Positions 34,248 through 46,425 of a stretch of DNA of 64,000 nt are shown in pieces. A program made the translations under genes and the position numbers. The DNA comes from Lobosporangium transversale. Taxonomy: Eukaryota > Mortierellomycota > Mortierellomycetes > Mortierellales > Mortierellaceae. The notes under the pieces are model-generated. The model was not told the origin of the DNA, searched no databases, and saw nothing but the letters and a program-made list of their open reading frames with translations. Each line of letters begins with the position of its first letter. Within the stretch, counting starts at the first letter, position 1. The stretch lies in assembly GCF_002105155.1 (NCBI RefSeq), contig NW_019029054.1:58365-122364 (forward strand), given 5' to 3'.

Positions 34248-36455
34248 AAACGCTATCCATGTTGTGAAAGCGTAGGTTCTAAGTGGATGGTCGTGCATCG
34301 CATTTTAGGTATATGCCAAACTCGAAATTTTACAAAGTGTCATCAGATGGAATTTTCAAAGCTGCGCTTTTTTTTTTTTTTTTTTTTTGGATTATTGTGA
34401 TGGTGATGGAGGCTTCAGAAGAGCATACGCTATAAGGGCGGTAATTGGAGAAATAGAGATGATAATATGTAATAACCAGATATGGGACGGACATGTGATA
34501 GCATGGTGCATGGAAGTTGATTCCCATTAGCGTCGCAATCAGAAAAGTGGTTGTCCCTTAACAGGCTCGTCCTCTTGTCTTCTTGTCATTATTCCAAATC
34601 TTAGGCTGCCTTCAATACGTCAGCACGAACATAACGCAACGAAAGCGTTTGAATCCAAAGTGCACAAAGCACAACTTTTTTTATTTTTTATTTTTAATAT
34701 TACTGAGGAATAGTTTGCAATTTAGTTATCGAGCTCACCTGGCTTCATCCTAAGCTACAATAGGCCAAACCCTTTACTATTTTAGGAGGTGCTTTTTCTT
34801 TACTATGAAAAACATTCTCCCAGGATATTGCCCGGAGCATACCACGTAAAGGCGGTGTGGCCAAACTGTATTCCATTAGGTCAGGCCCACGGCTTCGCTA
34901 ACGCCCGCGCACACACATCCATTAACGCACTAATCCATTCCCTCACCCTCAACCACCCAATCAAAGAGGGCCTATATTCACAATATTCATCCAAGAACCA
35001 GTTCCGGTGTATGCTCATTGTGGTCTTAGGAATGTATCGTTACCATATTAGATGGTGTCTCACTTCTGTTAGCATTTGTTCGCGTACAAAAGCCTCATTG
35101 TTTATTAGTTCGTGTTTTTTTATTATTATTATTGTTATTATTATTATTCTGTAAAGATCGTTTGATTCTTTGGGTTTTTATTTTTTATTTTTTTGTAGTT
35201 TGAGGCATGTGTTTTGCCGTGTTAGGTCACTCAGTTTCCTTTGGATTCATTCTTCAGTTGGAAACATCGACCTTCTAGAGCACACCATGAAGGTGGTCCG
35301 AACACCGTGCCTTGGGTTTGTGAGGAAGTGATTCTGTCTATTTGAGTGAGGTGCGCGGCAGCGTGGCTATTCAAGTGAGAAGGCGACTGCCTGGCTGTTT
35401 GCGCGGGATATTCTGGGTACTTGAGCAAGGAAGCGTTAAGTAAGGAGTTGGCACTATTTGTTTATAGAGGCACCATTTGTCCATAGAGCTAGCCTAAACC
35501 GCCACACTCCGCTCGGTTTAGGAAGGATTCATGTTGTTTGCTACCTAACAGTGACATGGAAAGAAAGAGAGAGAAAGGGAAAGAAGAAAAAAAACTCAAC
35601 TCAAGAACGTTGAGAGCTTCGCGGAAGAGAGCTGAGGACTTCAGTAGAGGTGGATGTTTAGGGAATGTTGCTTACTTTTATCTTGGTCAAGGCTGACGAG
35701 AAAAGGAAGAAGGAATCGATTTTTTATATTCATTTTCGAAAATACTCGCGAAGAGTGCAGAGATGTGCGAAGAGTGGTTTTTGAAAGCGCTCATGGAAAA
35801 CCTCACATGCGAAAACAAAGTGATGAATATGTCAAGTGTCTTTATTTTACGTTCTAAAATAAATCATTTGAAGAGAGAATAAAAAAAAGAGAAAACCCAC
35901 ATAGATGGAGGTGGAATTTTTAACAATAGCATGTTCACGAACAACCTAAGCATGATCCACATTCTCTCAGACTTAAATATTTGTTAACAAAAGAGATCAT
36001 CCTCTTCATCCTCTTCATCTTTTCTCTCTCTCCAGTCCTAACAAGGGATAGAGAAGACCATCATACTGCGGAAGGTTATACCTAATCCTCTCTTCTAAGA
36101 TATAGTACATGCCATTTCTCGGGAAGCTTTTGCGCCTTTTTTTTTTAACATTAACTTTGAATATATAAAGTAGCATGATATAGCACAATATAATGCGAAG
36201 ACTAGGCTGGCGTTTATAATCTCTATTCGGAAGTGAAAACCAAAAAAAAAAAAAAAAAAAAAAGTAATCCATAAACGTACGTATATCTAACCAATTAAAA
36301 GTACACAAGTGTATCGAAAACAACGTTCTAAAGAAAGGAGCAGTCTGAGTATAACCTGTCGCAGTACGGTTTTCACTATATTCTTCTCCATCTCTCTTAA
36401 GGAGTGAGAAGAGAGAAAACACGAAGAGAGTATATACTCTAACATTGGATTTCAT
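34248..36455. other. Intergenic, Vps52 3' side: no gene supported
   Basis: About 2.2 kb. T21 at 34368-34388, A22 at 36242-36263, a TTA-type microsatellite at about 35,115-35,150, a 19-base imperfect tandem duplication at 35450-35487 and a 9-bp-stem inverted repeat at 35493-35522. ORFs here are short and low-complexity. The GC-richer patch at about 34,830-34,930 and 35,230-35,420 has no recognisable coding signal. Confidence 0.6.
35450..35522. repeat. 19-bp tandem duplication followed by a perfect 9-bp hairpin
   Basis: GGCACTATTTGTTTATAGA (35450-35468) is followed directly by GGCACCATTTGTCCATAGA (35469-35487), three mismatches. Five bases later CCTAAACCG (35493-35501) pairs with CGGTTTAGG (35514-35522) around a 12-base loop. 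This may be the end of a degraded mobile element or a structured 3' signal; no partner end was found. Confidence 0.6.
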
Positions 36456-36459
36456 TGTA

Positions 36460-37880
36460 TTTTAGGCTCACGACGTAAAGCTAGATCCCTTGCCACCACT
36501 GCCTATTGGTTGCTCGGAGAACATGATGAGCTTATCTAAGTATGCTCAATATTTTCTCGAAAAAAAGGGTGTAACAGTTCGAGCTCAAGCAGGCGTAGTG
36601 TTTTCTTTTCTCCTCCCCCTTTCTGCTTCCTTGACATGCTGTTGTATACATATTATGAAGTGACGCTAAAAAAAATGCACTATTCTATTACCAACGACCG
36701 TAGCCTGGCGCTCTCGCGGATCAATTTTACCAAGGCTCTTGAGGGCAATTGGTTTTTCGGGCGCATTATGCCTGAAACCGAACAAGCAATTTCACTCCGC
36801 AATTTCTCTTCATCATTGATGTCTCATGGCCTCGAGGCTTTGAAAGACACCCTAATCAAGAGCGAATTGGATCTAGAATATCTTCTAGATGAGGTCACAA
36901 TCCACATAGGGCAGCTAGTACATCGGAAGAGATAGGGTGGTGGGCCGCGCTCAGGTGGAAAATCCGCCTTAAAGACGGAAAGATAACTACGAACTTCTGC
37001 AATAAAAGCGTGTCAGTCCTGATCGGTTTGATTTTCATGTAGTAAATGAGCTTCTCCTTCACACGTTCGATGCAATGATAATTCGCATATGGGAGCTTGC
37101 CCAGGAATGTGAAGACCTAGATGAAAGCTCTACGTTTTTCCTGTAGATGTGCTGCAAGAGCTAAATGAACAGGGTCTGAACAAGTTTCTGGACAGATTCT
37201 TAGATAAAACCAACCAACCAACTCCGGCGTACAGAACTGTGTCTGATAATGCTGTTCTATTTATAAGAGGTATGTTAATCTACATAGAGTTTTCTTCTGC
37301 CATCAAGGCTGGGGATGTTGGACGCATTAGGGAGGCTCTAGTGTGGATTACTGCCATCTGTCAAGCTGGAGGGCAAAGAATTACGCATACGAGCTCCTGC
37401 ATCTTCATTGTGGCCTCAAATACTCCTGGACCGAGCAGACAAGTCATGCTGTCATGTCTTCTTGGCTAGTAAACACTACAGACCAGGCAAATCCCTGAAT
37501 ACCTATAGATCTTTTCCAAGAGATCAATAGTTTGCATTCCAAAAAGATACGAAAGGCAAACGGATCAACCTGGGATCAGAATCTGCCAACATCCACTTGT
37601 TTGGCGTCCCTTACTCAGGTACCAAGATGCCACAAAGAAAGCGGCCCATGATATCAACAAGATACTCGTATCTCTCAGAACCAATAATATTCTTGGTAGG
37701 CAATGATCATCCTCTGGAATTTCATTCGCAAATTGCCAGCGCACGTTCCGTAACAAACCTCGTCAGTGAAGGCTATATAGGAAGATGTAGGGGCCGAAAC
37801 GCCTTCAATCGTTTATTAGATATATGGGCGCCGATGATTTGCCATCAGGCCATGTGGACTTGTGGAGTCAAAAACTGATT
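36460..37880 (+). pseudogene. Decayed DUF6589-like gene, several frame breaks
   Basis: Coding fragments lie in changing frames: 36,636-36,934 (NFTKALEGNWFFGRIMPETE), then a stretch around 36,935-37,140 with stops, then 37,149-37,380 (LNKFLDRFLDKTNQPTPAYR and YIEFSSAIKAGDVGRIREAL). After GGQ near 37,378 the frame shifts to one reading NYAYELLHLHCGLKYSW and AVMSSWLVNTTDQANP before a stop near 37,495. Further pieces run to about 37,880. The pattern 'ai.aGD.gRi..aL...', then '.NYayELLhl' and 'sWLVNtt', is what I recall of the fungal DUF6589 family, which occurs in repetitive, transposon-associated contexts. No terminal repeats were found. It is clearly not functional as read, and the family call is from memory. 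Confidence 0.5.
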
Positions 37881-38777
37881 ATTTTGCGTGTCCAACAGAC
37901 AGCACGCTACACAGCGAGAAACTCATTCTTTTGCATTCAAAAGTGTAGGCTATCTTAGCACTACATCTTTCTCAATTTTCCATTTAAACTATGGCAATAA
38001 GTCGGATCATGATTCAATAAAATGTATCTCTTTATTAAACTAAGCCTAAAAAAATTCATGAGTATAATGATGCTGCTTTCTTTTCACCTCTTTCAGTTAA
38101 CTATTACACCGGCGGATTGATATGCAATGGGTTCCTATTCTGAATATTATATAAGAAACATAAAGTTAGTCTTCAATGTTTACGCTATACTATGAAGATA
38201 TTAAAGGGTAAAAAAATGATGTGGATCCTTGGCACAACAAAGCTGCAGACCTGAGTCCCTCTCCTTCCGAAGAAAGCGGGCCTCACTCCAGATAGTTGTT
38301 TGAAGGAACCGGGTGTCCTAAAACCCCTTCTCTCACAAGGAGACAAGTTTAATCTTATCCGATCGAAAAAACAAATGCCAGCAGAGAAAGCTTGGCCTTC
38401 GTGGGTGCGGATGTAATGTAATCGTCGTGACTGCAAACGTGTTATAAATGTCGCTTCTGTAAACGTTTTATATGAATATACCTTAAATAAATAGCTGATC
38501 CATGTGTGTCGTAAAAAAGAAAAAAAAAGAAAGAAAGAAAGAAAGGAAAGAAGAGAGAGTGTCGAAATGAACAAAAAAAATTTTCTAATTCTTATTTGGA
38601 ATAACCAGTGGCTTAGCCATAGTAGATTAATGAGTTTCTACATCCAAAACGAACTCTTTGGAAGCTCTCTATTACAAATATTCATGCTTGCATAAAAAAG
38701 AAGGGAAAAAAAAAAAGTTTCACTTCTTGCATTCAAAAATCTACATCAACATTCTTTCCGACATTCAACACCCCGCC
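37881..38777. other. Intergenic upstream of ZPR1
   Basis: No gene supported. An AAAG/GAAA purine run at 38,517-38,555 lies about 230 bases upstream of the ZPR1 ATG. The 129-residue minus-strand ORF overlapping it is driven by that run. Confidence 0.5.
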
Positions 38778-40790
38778 ATGTCTGAAGAAAGCAAAAACAA
38801 CGATCTCGGCCTCTCAGCATCTCTTGCCAACACCGCTTTATTTGACAAGTCCCACCAAGCTCAGGATACACCTACGGATGGACCTCTTTTCCAAGATATT
38901 GATGGTGACCAACGAGTCACCGAGATCGAGTCACTGTGCATGAACTGCCATGAGAGTGTTAGTGTCATCATTATATCCTATTTCCTGCTTGTATCCTGGT
39001 GTGAATTTGTAAGATAATATTGAGAGCATAATGTTTAACGGTGACACATGGCAATTGGATACATTGTAGGGAACAACTCGTTTACTGTTAACTAGAGTGC
39101 CTCACTTCCGCGAGGTAATCATCATGGCATTTGATTGCCCACATTGTGGCTACAGAACTAATGAGCTGCAGCAGGCAAATGCGGTCGCTGTTGGAGGCGC
39201 TATCTACACCTGCAAGGTCACTACCAAAGCAGACCTCAACCGCCAGCTCGTCAAGACTAATACCGCAGTTGTCAAAATTCCCGAAATTGATTTTGAAATC
39301 CCTGCCCAACGGGGACACCTAACGACGATCGAAGGTATTCTGCAAACAGCTATAGACGACCTGGGAAGTGACCAACCTGTGCGCAGGGTACGTTCTCTGT
39401 TGTTATTAAAGTGAAAATCATTGGCTCATTCACAGTATCCCATGCACTGAAGAACCGCAGTCAAGGTATTGTTATTTTACTTTTTAATCCAGTTACATGG
39501 CGACTAAAAAGCAAAACACATGCATGTATATACACAATACATATTAGCATATGGATGAAGCTCTATATCACCAGATCGACGGCATTATCAAGAAGCTTCA
39601 GGACTGTGCCGAGAACAAATTTCCATTCACCATTATTCTGGATGATCCAGCTGGGAACTCTTATATTGAATCATTAGACGCCCCAAAACTCGATTCAAAA
39701 CTGGATCTCTCTGTGTATATGCGTACACGCGCTCAGGAACGTGCCATGGGACTTTCTGTGCCTGAAGATGAAGACGAAAACGAGAAGATTAAAGAGACTG
39801 AGGAGACTGAGGAGGCTGTCCCTGTGCCCATGACTAAAGATCAGCAGATCGAGCATGCTCAGAGACAGCTATGGGAAGCGGGACTAACGGAGACTGACCT
39901 ACAGAAAGAACGTGAGGCAAAGAGTCAAGCTGCTATTGTTGAAGGCAAGGATCCTAATCTCTCTGAAGATGAGGAAGAGCTTCCTGATGTTCTTTCTTTC
40001 CCAGCCAACTGCTCCTCCTGCAACGCACCTAGTGATACAAAAATGCATATATTGGACATTCCACATTTTAAAGAAGTCATTATCATGTCGACTACTTGCG
40101 ATCACTGCGGATATAAGAGCAACGAAGTCAAGGCAGGGGGCCCTGTCAGCAAAAATGGGAAGCGTATCATACTTAAAATCGAGGATACTGAAGATATGAG
40201 CCGTGACATTCTCAAAGTGAGTTTTTTTTTTTTTTTTTTTTTTTAAGAAATCTATTTGGAGAGTATCAAAGCTAACTGCCAAAATATTCTAGTCCGAAAC
40301 TTGTGGATTGTCCATTCCTGAAATCGACCTGGAGCTAAAATCTGGTACTCTAGGCGGCCGCTTCACCACAGTGGAAGGTCTATTGAGACAGGTTCATGAA
40401 GAACTATCAAGCAAGGTACCTGCAGAATCGGAAAATCAACCTGACCGTCGTCGTGTATTTACAAAGTTCTTGGACAAACTTGAGCAGGTCATGTCACTTG
40501 AGATTAAAAGCACTCTGATTCTTGATGATCCTCTTGGCAATTCATATCTTCAAAACCTGTACGCCCCTGAGCCAGACCCTGCTATGACTATTGAGGAATA
40601 CGAACGTACATTTGAACAAAACGAGGCATTAGGGCTGAACGACATGCGCCTAGAGAATTATGAGGGAGATGTGGATGATGCCAGGTCAGCACACCATGAA
40701 GCTGAACATCATGGTGAAGAAGATGGATTAACAGAAGAACAGAAAGAGGCTGAAGAGACCTCGGGAGGTGGTGTCTCAGGTGGTCATTAA
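38778..40790 (+). CDS. ZPR1: Zinc finger protein ZPR1
   Basis: Four exons: 38778-38957, 39070-39387, 39548-40216 and 40293-40790, totalling 1,665 nt or 554 residues. The two ZPR1 modules are plain. In module 1 the first CxxC (LCMNCHES) is split from GTTRLLLTRVPHFREVIIM by an intron with a GTTAGT donor, then FDCPHCGYRTNE and IPEIDFEIP, HLTTIEGIL. In module 2: NCSSCNAPSDTKM, IPHFKEVIIMSTTCDHCGYK, CGLSIPEIDLELKSGTLGGR, FTTVEGLL, LILDDPLGNSYLQNLYAPEP. ZPR1 is a chaperone for folding of translation elongation factor eEF1A and shuttles to the nucleus on growth signals. The C-terminus is acidic and G-rich (EETSGGGVSGGH). Module 2 is interrupted by an intron with T23 just after the donor. Length and domains are as expected for the family. 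Confidence 0.95.
40222..40244 (+). repeat. T23 tract five bases into a ZPR1 intron
   Basis: The exon ends ...ATTCTCAAA at 40216. The intron reads GTGAG followed immediately by T23. Confidence 0.85.
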
Positions 40791-42143
40791 TATAGAAGAC
40801 GTGATGTTTTAGGGCAGTGTAGGGAGAGTGCAGAAGCTGTGAAGCAAAGTCAGCAGATGTAGATTAAATTTCATTATGAACTATAAAATAAAGCAAGCAT
40901 CACCAAGGTAGTTCTGTTCATCGAATTTTTTTGGATAGCCGTGAAAGACATGGATGAATAGAGGAACAAAAGGAAAACTATTGTATATAAACATCAGACC
41001 AATGGACCACAGACCTGATGAGGTGTTGTGGCCCTTGGATGACTGAAATATGTGATACTGACTCAGCGATGTCTAAAATTGTCATGGAAGCAACTTGACT
41101 CCCAATAGAATGTGCTGGCAAAGCGTGGCAAGTTTTTTTTTATTTTTTTATTTTTATTTTTTTTTTACACAAGTTTTGTTGGACTATATGCAATTGTCGG
41201 CAAAAAGATTTCCAGATTATAAAAATTTCCGAAGTTTCCGTCTTTGCATTAAAATTCATTACTCGTTTTTGTAATGAAAGGCTTGAGGCCTTTAAACTGC
41301 TTTGTTCCATCAATGATACTCTTGGTCTTTTTATTATTTTCTATTTTTTATCATGACTGCTTTACTTGTATGCAAAAAAAAAAAAAAAAAAAAAAAAATG
41401 TATAATTTGGCTGCTCAGCGCTTTTGGTAAATCTGGATTGGAAGTCAAGCCAATTAAGCAGAATTAAAAAAAAAAAAAAAAAAAAAGAGCGCCACACACC
41501 ATGCCACGATGCACATGTTTCCGGCATACAAAAATCAGAAGTGGATGGGAACACAAACAGCGCAGCATGATGATAAAAAATGTGTCAAGTGAACACAGAT
41601 CGGCTTTTTATTTTTTTCAGGGACATAAACACAACTTGATGCGTAGGGCAATATTTATGACACACTCGAGAGTAAGAAATGTTTCCATGGATGTTGACAT
41701 CCAAGGCGTCAAAAAATAAAATAAAAATAAAAAAGAAAAGAGCTGCCGCAGTCCATTGGCTTGTGAACATGCTGGCTGATTAAGGGAAATCTCATTTGGC
41801 CTTTTTTTTTCTAATACCGATCTTGCTCTAATTGCATTCAATGCTCTTTATTTTTTACTCTTGCCCAGAGTTTACTTACATGGCTGAGCTATGTCTAGAT
41901 TTGAACAGACTATGACTACACAGGAATGGTATACATGTATGGTATGCATTTGTTATAGAAAGCATGGGGCAATAAGAGAAAAGAAAAGGGCATGAGACAA
42001 ATAAAGGTAAAACTACGCATCTTCTGTTAAAAGATGCAGAGAGCACGATCGAGTGCTGTCTAAACAATAAATGTACATGTTTAAACACATGCTCAAGAAA
42101 ACGGTACTCCACATGGAGGGCCAATAAATCTAACCAGTTAATA

Positions 42144-42178
<35 letters not shown>

Positions 42179-44233
42179 TTTAATCACAGTAATAAATGGT
42201 ACATGTAATGCATCGAACCAAAGACGATGGGAACAACACACATCTTTAACGTGTCTAAGGTAATTCTCATACACAATAAAGCGTTTTGAAGTCGGATTAC
42301 ATTTCGCTTCTATCCCTTATACATTATGAAAGATCTTCTGAACAGAGACAATGTATAGAGGGTTCCTTTAAAGAGTCTTTTTTGGAGATCACGTATTCGC
42401 AATGAGTGGTTCAAGTCTAAATATTTTGATTAGTAAACAGTCGGCGCCTGTTAGAAAATAAAAAATATTTCTGCACCATGACACCCTTTGGCAAAGATTC
42501 TGTATAAATATAAAAATAATATATACAATTGCAAAACTTACTCGCTCTTTCGTTGGGCGTAAATGACCATGGTCAAACATCACATTAGCTGAGCTAGCAA
42601 CAGATGATGGATTCCTAGAATGGAAGAGGAGTTTCAGGCAGAGCAACTTAAATAAGTCTAAAGTCTTGCATTTTAATTCTGCTCATTAAAATAATCAATA
42701 ATGAAATTATATATGATAGAACAAAGCTGGTGTCATCAATGGGATCATTGCTTAAAAATCAAAAGCCTTGACTGACTTGACGCTCAGACTCGATAAGCAA
42801 AGAAAACAAAAAAAAAAAAAAAGACTGACAAGCAGTGATACTTCATTTGCCTGATGAAGTACAAAAAGAAAGAAGCCTGCCATGAGATTTAGGGACCAGG
42901 ATCCAGAGACTAGGCTCTACATTGAATGTAGTCGATAATGAGTTATTGAAAAACGATTTCGGACAGGAGGAGCGTTAAATGATATGTTGTATTAATTAAA
43001 CTGTTAAATTGATCCTGTCTGTTCTACCTTCTTCGATAAAAGAATGAATCACCTATGTTGTAACACACAAAAGTAGCATTCAACGCGATCCGATCACTTA
43101 TTAGAGTACAAAAGACCCCATTATCATTGCACAGAAACGATTGACAAACGATGCGGCGTAGTCGTAAAGGCAAATCGCTTTTAGCTATTTTAATTCTGTT
43201 ACGCAGCGTGACACTGGGGGAGCTAGAAGCATCCATTGCCTACTATACGGAAGCATTATGTAAATATAAAATAGATATAATGCTAGATATTGTTAAATGT
43301 ATATAAATGTATATAAATGTATATATATACATATATATCTATAGCTATAGCATTCAAGGAATAGATGAATGGGAGTGAACAGTATAATAGTGATGTGTAC
43401 AAATAGCATGTAGCCAGAGACTAAGCTGAAAAAAACTTGTCTTTTGCTTTGCTTAGAAATCCAATCCTTTGGAAAACAATGTGAAATGACACGGTTTGCA
43501 TACCGTCTTTAAATTCTCCTTCCTTCCTTTTTTGACTGGCCTGATTGGACTTGACCAAACACGCAGCGCGCATCAGTGCAAATGTTTGAATATCAACAAA
43601 TAAATAAAACAACGCCGAGCTGCTTACAATTCAGCTGCGATTGTTTATTTACATTAAAAAAAACCCCCATCTACAATTCAATGATATTTATTTAATAAAC
43701 CAAATATATACATCAAAAAGATAGAATTTGAGTTCATAGCCAAGTCAAAAAGAAAATCGGTCACAGAGCACATCAATCTCATCACACCTTCTTATTCATT
43801 ACAGCGTATGAAAAGGGGGAGGTAAGGCTGATGACTCGAAAACCTTCTTCCTCTCCGTAACTTTCCTCTTTTAGCTGCAGCTTCTCCATCTATCCATTTC
43901 AATTGCATGCACAAGACAGAAAAAAAAAAAGGTTGTACACCCTGATGTATATGTTATCCTATTCATTTATCGTATTCAACTGCATCCAATCCTTATATCA
44001 CGTAAATCGATTTTTTCTCCGCATCGCAATAGCTGCGCTTGGATATAAAAAGGGCGGCATTTCGCCACCCTTGCCAATATCCAGAAAGAAAAGAAAGAAA
44101 GAAAGCAAAAGGAATAAAAGAGGACATTGCAAATTACAAAAAAAAGAGTACTTATTTCATTCGTCAACCATCCACATCAAGTAAACATCCTCTCTCCAAT
44201 ACAGCTTGCACACAATAACAACAATTAGTTAAC
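40791..44233. other. 3.4-kb gene-poor region between ZPR1 and the arrestin-like gene
   Basis: Homopolymers A25 (41374-41398), A21 (41466-41486) and T30 (42146-42175), and a tandem ATGTATATAA-type repeat at about 43,300-43,340. On the minus strand, segments with good splice signals could form a small spliced transcript: about 43,600-43,500 (donor GACG/GTATGC), 43,236-43,043 (ATG 43236, MDASSSPSVTLRNRIKIAKS, donor ATAG/GTGATT) and 42,616-42,545 (acceptor TCTAG, donor GCGA/GTAAGT). Their phases do not join into one ORF as I read them and I recognise no protein, so no CDS is called. A long 5' leader for the arrestin-like gene is also possible. Confidence 0.4.
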
Positions 44234-46078
44234 ATGACTGCCACCATGAAGATTGAACTCGAGGGCAACTATATTACCCTCCCTTACACTTCAGCTGCTC
44301 AGGTGGCTCGCTCAACTTTGCCTTTGGGAGCCGATAGCACCATTATCAACTCGCTTGATTCATCTTCCATGGTCATGACTTCGCCTGAACGCACTCTCTC
44401 CTTTGCTGAATCCATCGCGTCGACTCTACCCTCCTCAGCAACTTCTGTTCGCTCTTCACTAGAAGTGGAGCAGCAGCAGACCCCTACGAATGCTACTGTT
44501 GTTGTCCCACCTGGAACCACACAACTTCAAGGCAAGCTCATCCTGACGCTCTCTAAACCTACCAAAGTTAGCTCCCTCGCCATTTGCTTGAATGGTTCCA
44601 CCCACATTGCGTTCTTGGGTTCTGGCAAACGTTCCCATTACTCGCGTCACCACATTCGCTCCCAACAATTTCTGATCGAGCCCCGGCCCAACTCGGATCA
44701 GTTCACGCTTCTCAATAAGGACACTATCATTTTCCCGTTCTCGATCAACATCCCCAATCATTTGCCTTCTTCTGTCACTACTCCTCAGGGCGGCACTATT
44801 TACCGTTTAACCGCCGTGCTCACCTTGGCGAAGAGCGCTGGAATCATGTCGTTCCTGTCCTCGGGTTCAACTCTGACAACGTCAACCGTAGTCCAAGTCT
44901 ATCGCGAATCTCGGTCGCGATGCCTATTAATGGAGGCTGGAACCTCTGGAATTGCTGCTGAGAGTGGAGACGACGTTGATAATGATATTGATGAGGACGA
45001 AACTGATGAAGTGCAGCCTATTCGTGAGCACGGTGAAACTCAGCTCCAGCAGCGTGATCCTGTTGACGAAAACGACATTTTGCCTGCAACCGTCAATCAT
45101 ATTTGGCCAGGTCAACTTGAAACCACCGTCACTATCCCTTTCACTCAGTTACCCTCCAAGTCCAAACCGGACTTACGTCTGCGCGTTCGAGTCTTACGTG
45201 AGAATTTAGCCATCAAATCTTTCCAGGCGGCGCTCTATGAGCGAGCTATCTTCCGAGTCCAGAAGGCGGGCGCGCCAGCGAAGAGCAAGGAGTATATTAT
45301 TGGGGTTCGAGAACGCGTTGTGAGTGCTCAGCGTTGTGATGCCGGATGGGTAAACGATGTCATCACGGGTCAAGTTCCTCACACGTTCGAGAAGGTGGTT
45401 CTATTCTCTATACCAAATGCCGTTCGCTCCCATAACGAATTATATTCGTCCCGAGCTTGCAATGCCTCTACATATACGAGCGTTTCGAGGCTCAGGAGGC
45501 AGCGTCGATTAAAGGAGGAACACGGCATCAAAGACTCTGAGTTTGGAGAGGTTCGCATCGAGATCCAGCATTTTATCCGATACTCGGTTTTTGTGACAGG
45601 ATCGATTGATGCCAAAGGCAAGACTGTGACAACACCGGTGGAGCGCACAGTTGGGGACGTCCCTGTTATTATCCATGGATTGCCAGCAGGCCCAGAATGT
45701 GACAGAACGGGCTTGCCCACGTACTTGCACTCGTTTTCAACCTCAAGAGTCTCGTATGAGGAGGCTCAGGACTATGAGCTTGAGGCTACAGGCCTATCCC
45801 CGGCATTAGGCATATATCACGAGTTTGATGGCAGTGATCCAGCTCCTTTTGATGGAACAGGAGCGTCTGGCCCCATTTATGGTGACTATGAAAACGATGA
45901 CGCATTCATGGCGATTATGGGCTATCGTGGGAGCCGCACCCCTCCAAGCTACGAGGAAAGCATTGGGCGACCATCCTTGGATGCCTCAATCTCAGACTTG
46001 CAGAGTATTCGGATCTCCGGTCTTGGAATCAACAGGAGCAACAACAACTCGAGCAGTGCCATTGGCCTGACTCGATAA
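44234..46078 (+). CDS. Arrestin-related trafficking adaptor (ART-like), 614 aa
   Basis: Single exon; ATG 44234 follows an ACAATTAGTTAAC leader. The arrestin_N domain at residues about 95-235 includes LQGKLILTLSKPTKVSSLAI, NKDTIIFPFSINIPNHLPSS and YRLTAVLTLAKSAG. An acidic linker follows (DDVDNDIDEDETDEV). The arrestin_C domain at about 285-500 includes LRVRVLRENLAIKSFQAALY, GEVRIEIQHFIRYSVFV and VERTVGDVPVIIHGLP. The tail carries a PPxY motif (TPPSYEES), which in ARTs recruits the WW domains of Rsp5/Nedd4 ubiquitin ligases. The expected role is selecting plasma-membrane transporters or receptors for ubiquitin-driven endocytosis. The cargo cannot be told. The first 60 residues are S/T-rich and likely phosphorylated. 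Confidence 0.85.
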   Translation: MTATMKIELEGNYITLPYTSAAQVARSTLPLGADSTIINSLDSSSMVMTSPERTLSFAESIASTLPSSATSVRSSLEVEQQQTPTNATVVVPPGTTQLQGKLILTLSKPTKVSSLAICLNGSTHIAFLGSGKRSHYSRHHIRSQQFLIEPRPNSDQFTLLNKDTIIFPFSINIPNHLPSSVTTPQGGTIYRLTAVLTLAKSAGIMSFLSSGSTLTTSTVVQVYRESRSRCLLMEAGTSGIAAESGDDVDNDIDEDETDEVQPIREHGETQLQQRDPVDENDILPATVNHIWPGQLETTVTIPFTQLPSKSKPDLRLRVRVLRENLAIKSFQAALYERAIFRVQKAGAPAKSKEYIIGVRERVVSAQRCDAGWVNDVITGQVPHTFEKVVLFSIPNAVRSHNELYSSRACNASTYTSVSRLRRQRRLKEEHGIKDSEFGEVRIEIQHFIRYSVFVTGSIDAKGKTVTTPVERTVGDVPVIIHGLPAGPECDRTGLPTYLHSFSTSRVSYEEAQDYELEATGLSPALGIYHEFDGSDPAPFDGTGASGPIYGDYENDDAFMAIMGYRGSRTPPSYEESIGRPSLDASISDLQSIRISGLGINRSNNNSSSAIGLTR

Positions 46079-46425
46079 ATCCAAATGTTCTTTTTATTTT
46101 TTTATTTTCGAACTTCTGGATTGACGGGGTTCACTCGAAAACGAGATCGAGATCGAGATCGAGATTAATTGGCAGATTTATTTTTCAAAGATACAAATCG
46201 ATGTTTCATATCTTTTGAAATTACATTCTGTTTTAATTCATCATTCCTCTCTCGTTCTTTCTATACCTCATCTACCGCAGCTTTATTCTCCTTTTTTTTC
46301 TATTTTTCATTTTCTATCCCATCATTTTCTTTTTTTTTTTTTTTTTTTTTTTTTTTTCTTTCCGATCCGGCGACGTACTTCACAAAGCAGTCTTTTCATA
46401 TTGAGGATTGAAGTATGCCATTTGG

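Noticed and set aside
34640..34670. TTTGAATCC-like string considered as a tRNA T-arm
   Set aside because: No matching D-arm, anticodon arm or acceptor stem could be formed around it; no tRNA is supported anywhere in the window.
35230..35440. Region scanned for CRISPR-like or telomere-like repeats
   Set aside because: No regularly spaced direct repeats; the CCTAAACC string at 35493 occurs once as part of a hairpin, not as a telomeric array.
36015..36455. 146-residue minus-strand ORF with poly-Phe
   Set aside because: Driven by an A22 tract on the + strand; no domain, low complexity on both sides.
38185..38574. 129-residue minus-strand ORF upstream of ZPR1
   Set aside because: Its N-terminus is a reading of the AAAG purine run; no recognisable domain and it lies in the ZPR1 promoter.
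46143..46165. GAGATC hexamer array considered as a regulatory array
   Set aside because: Only about four short units in a 3' region; best treated as a simple repeat.
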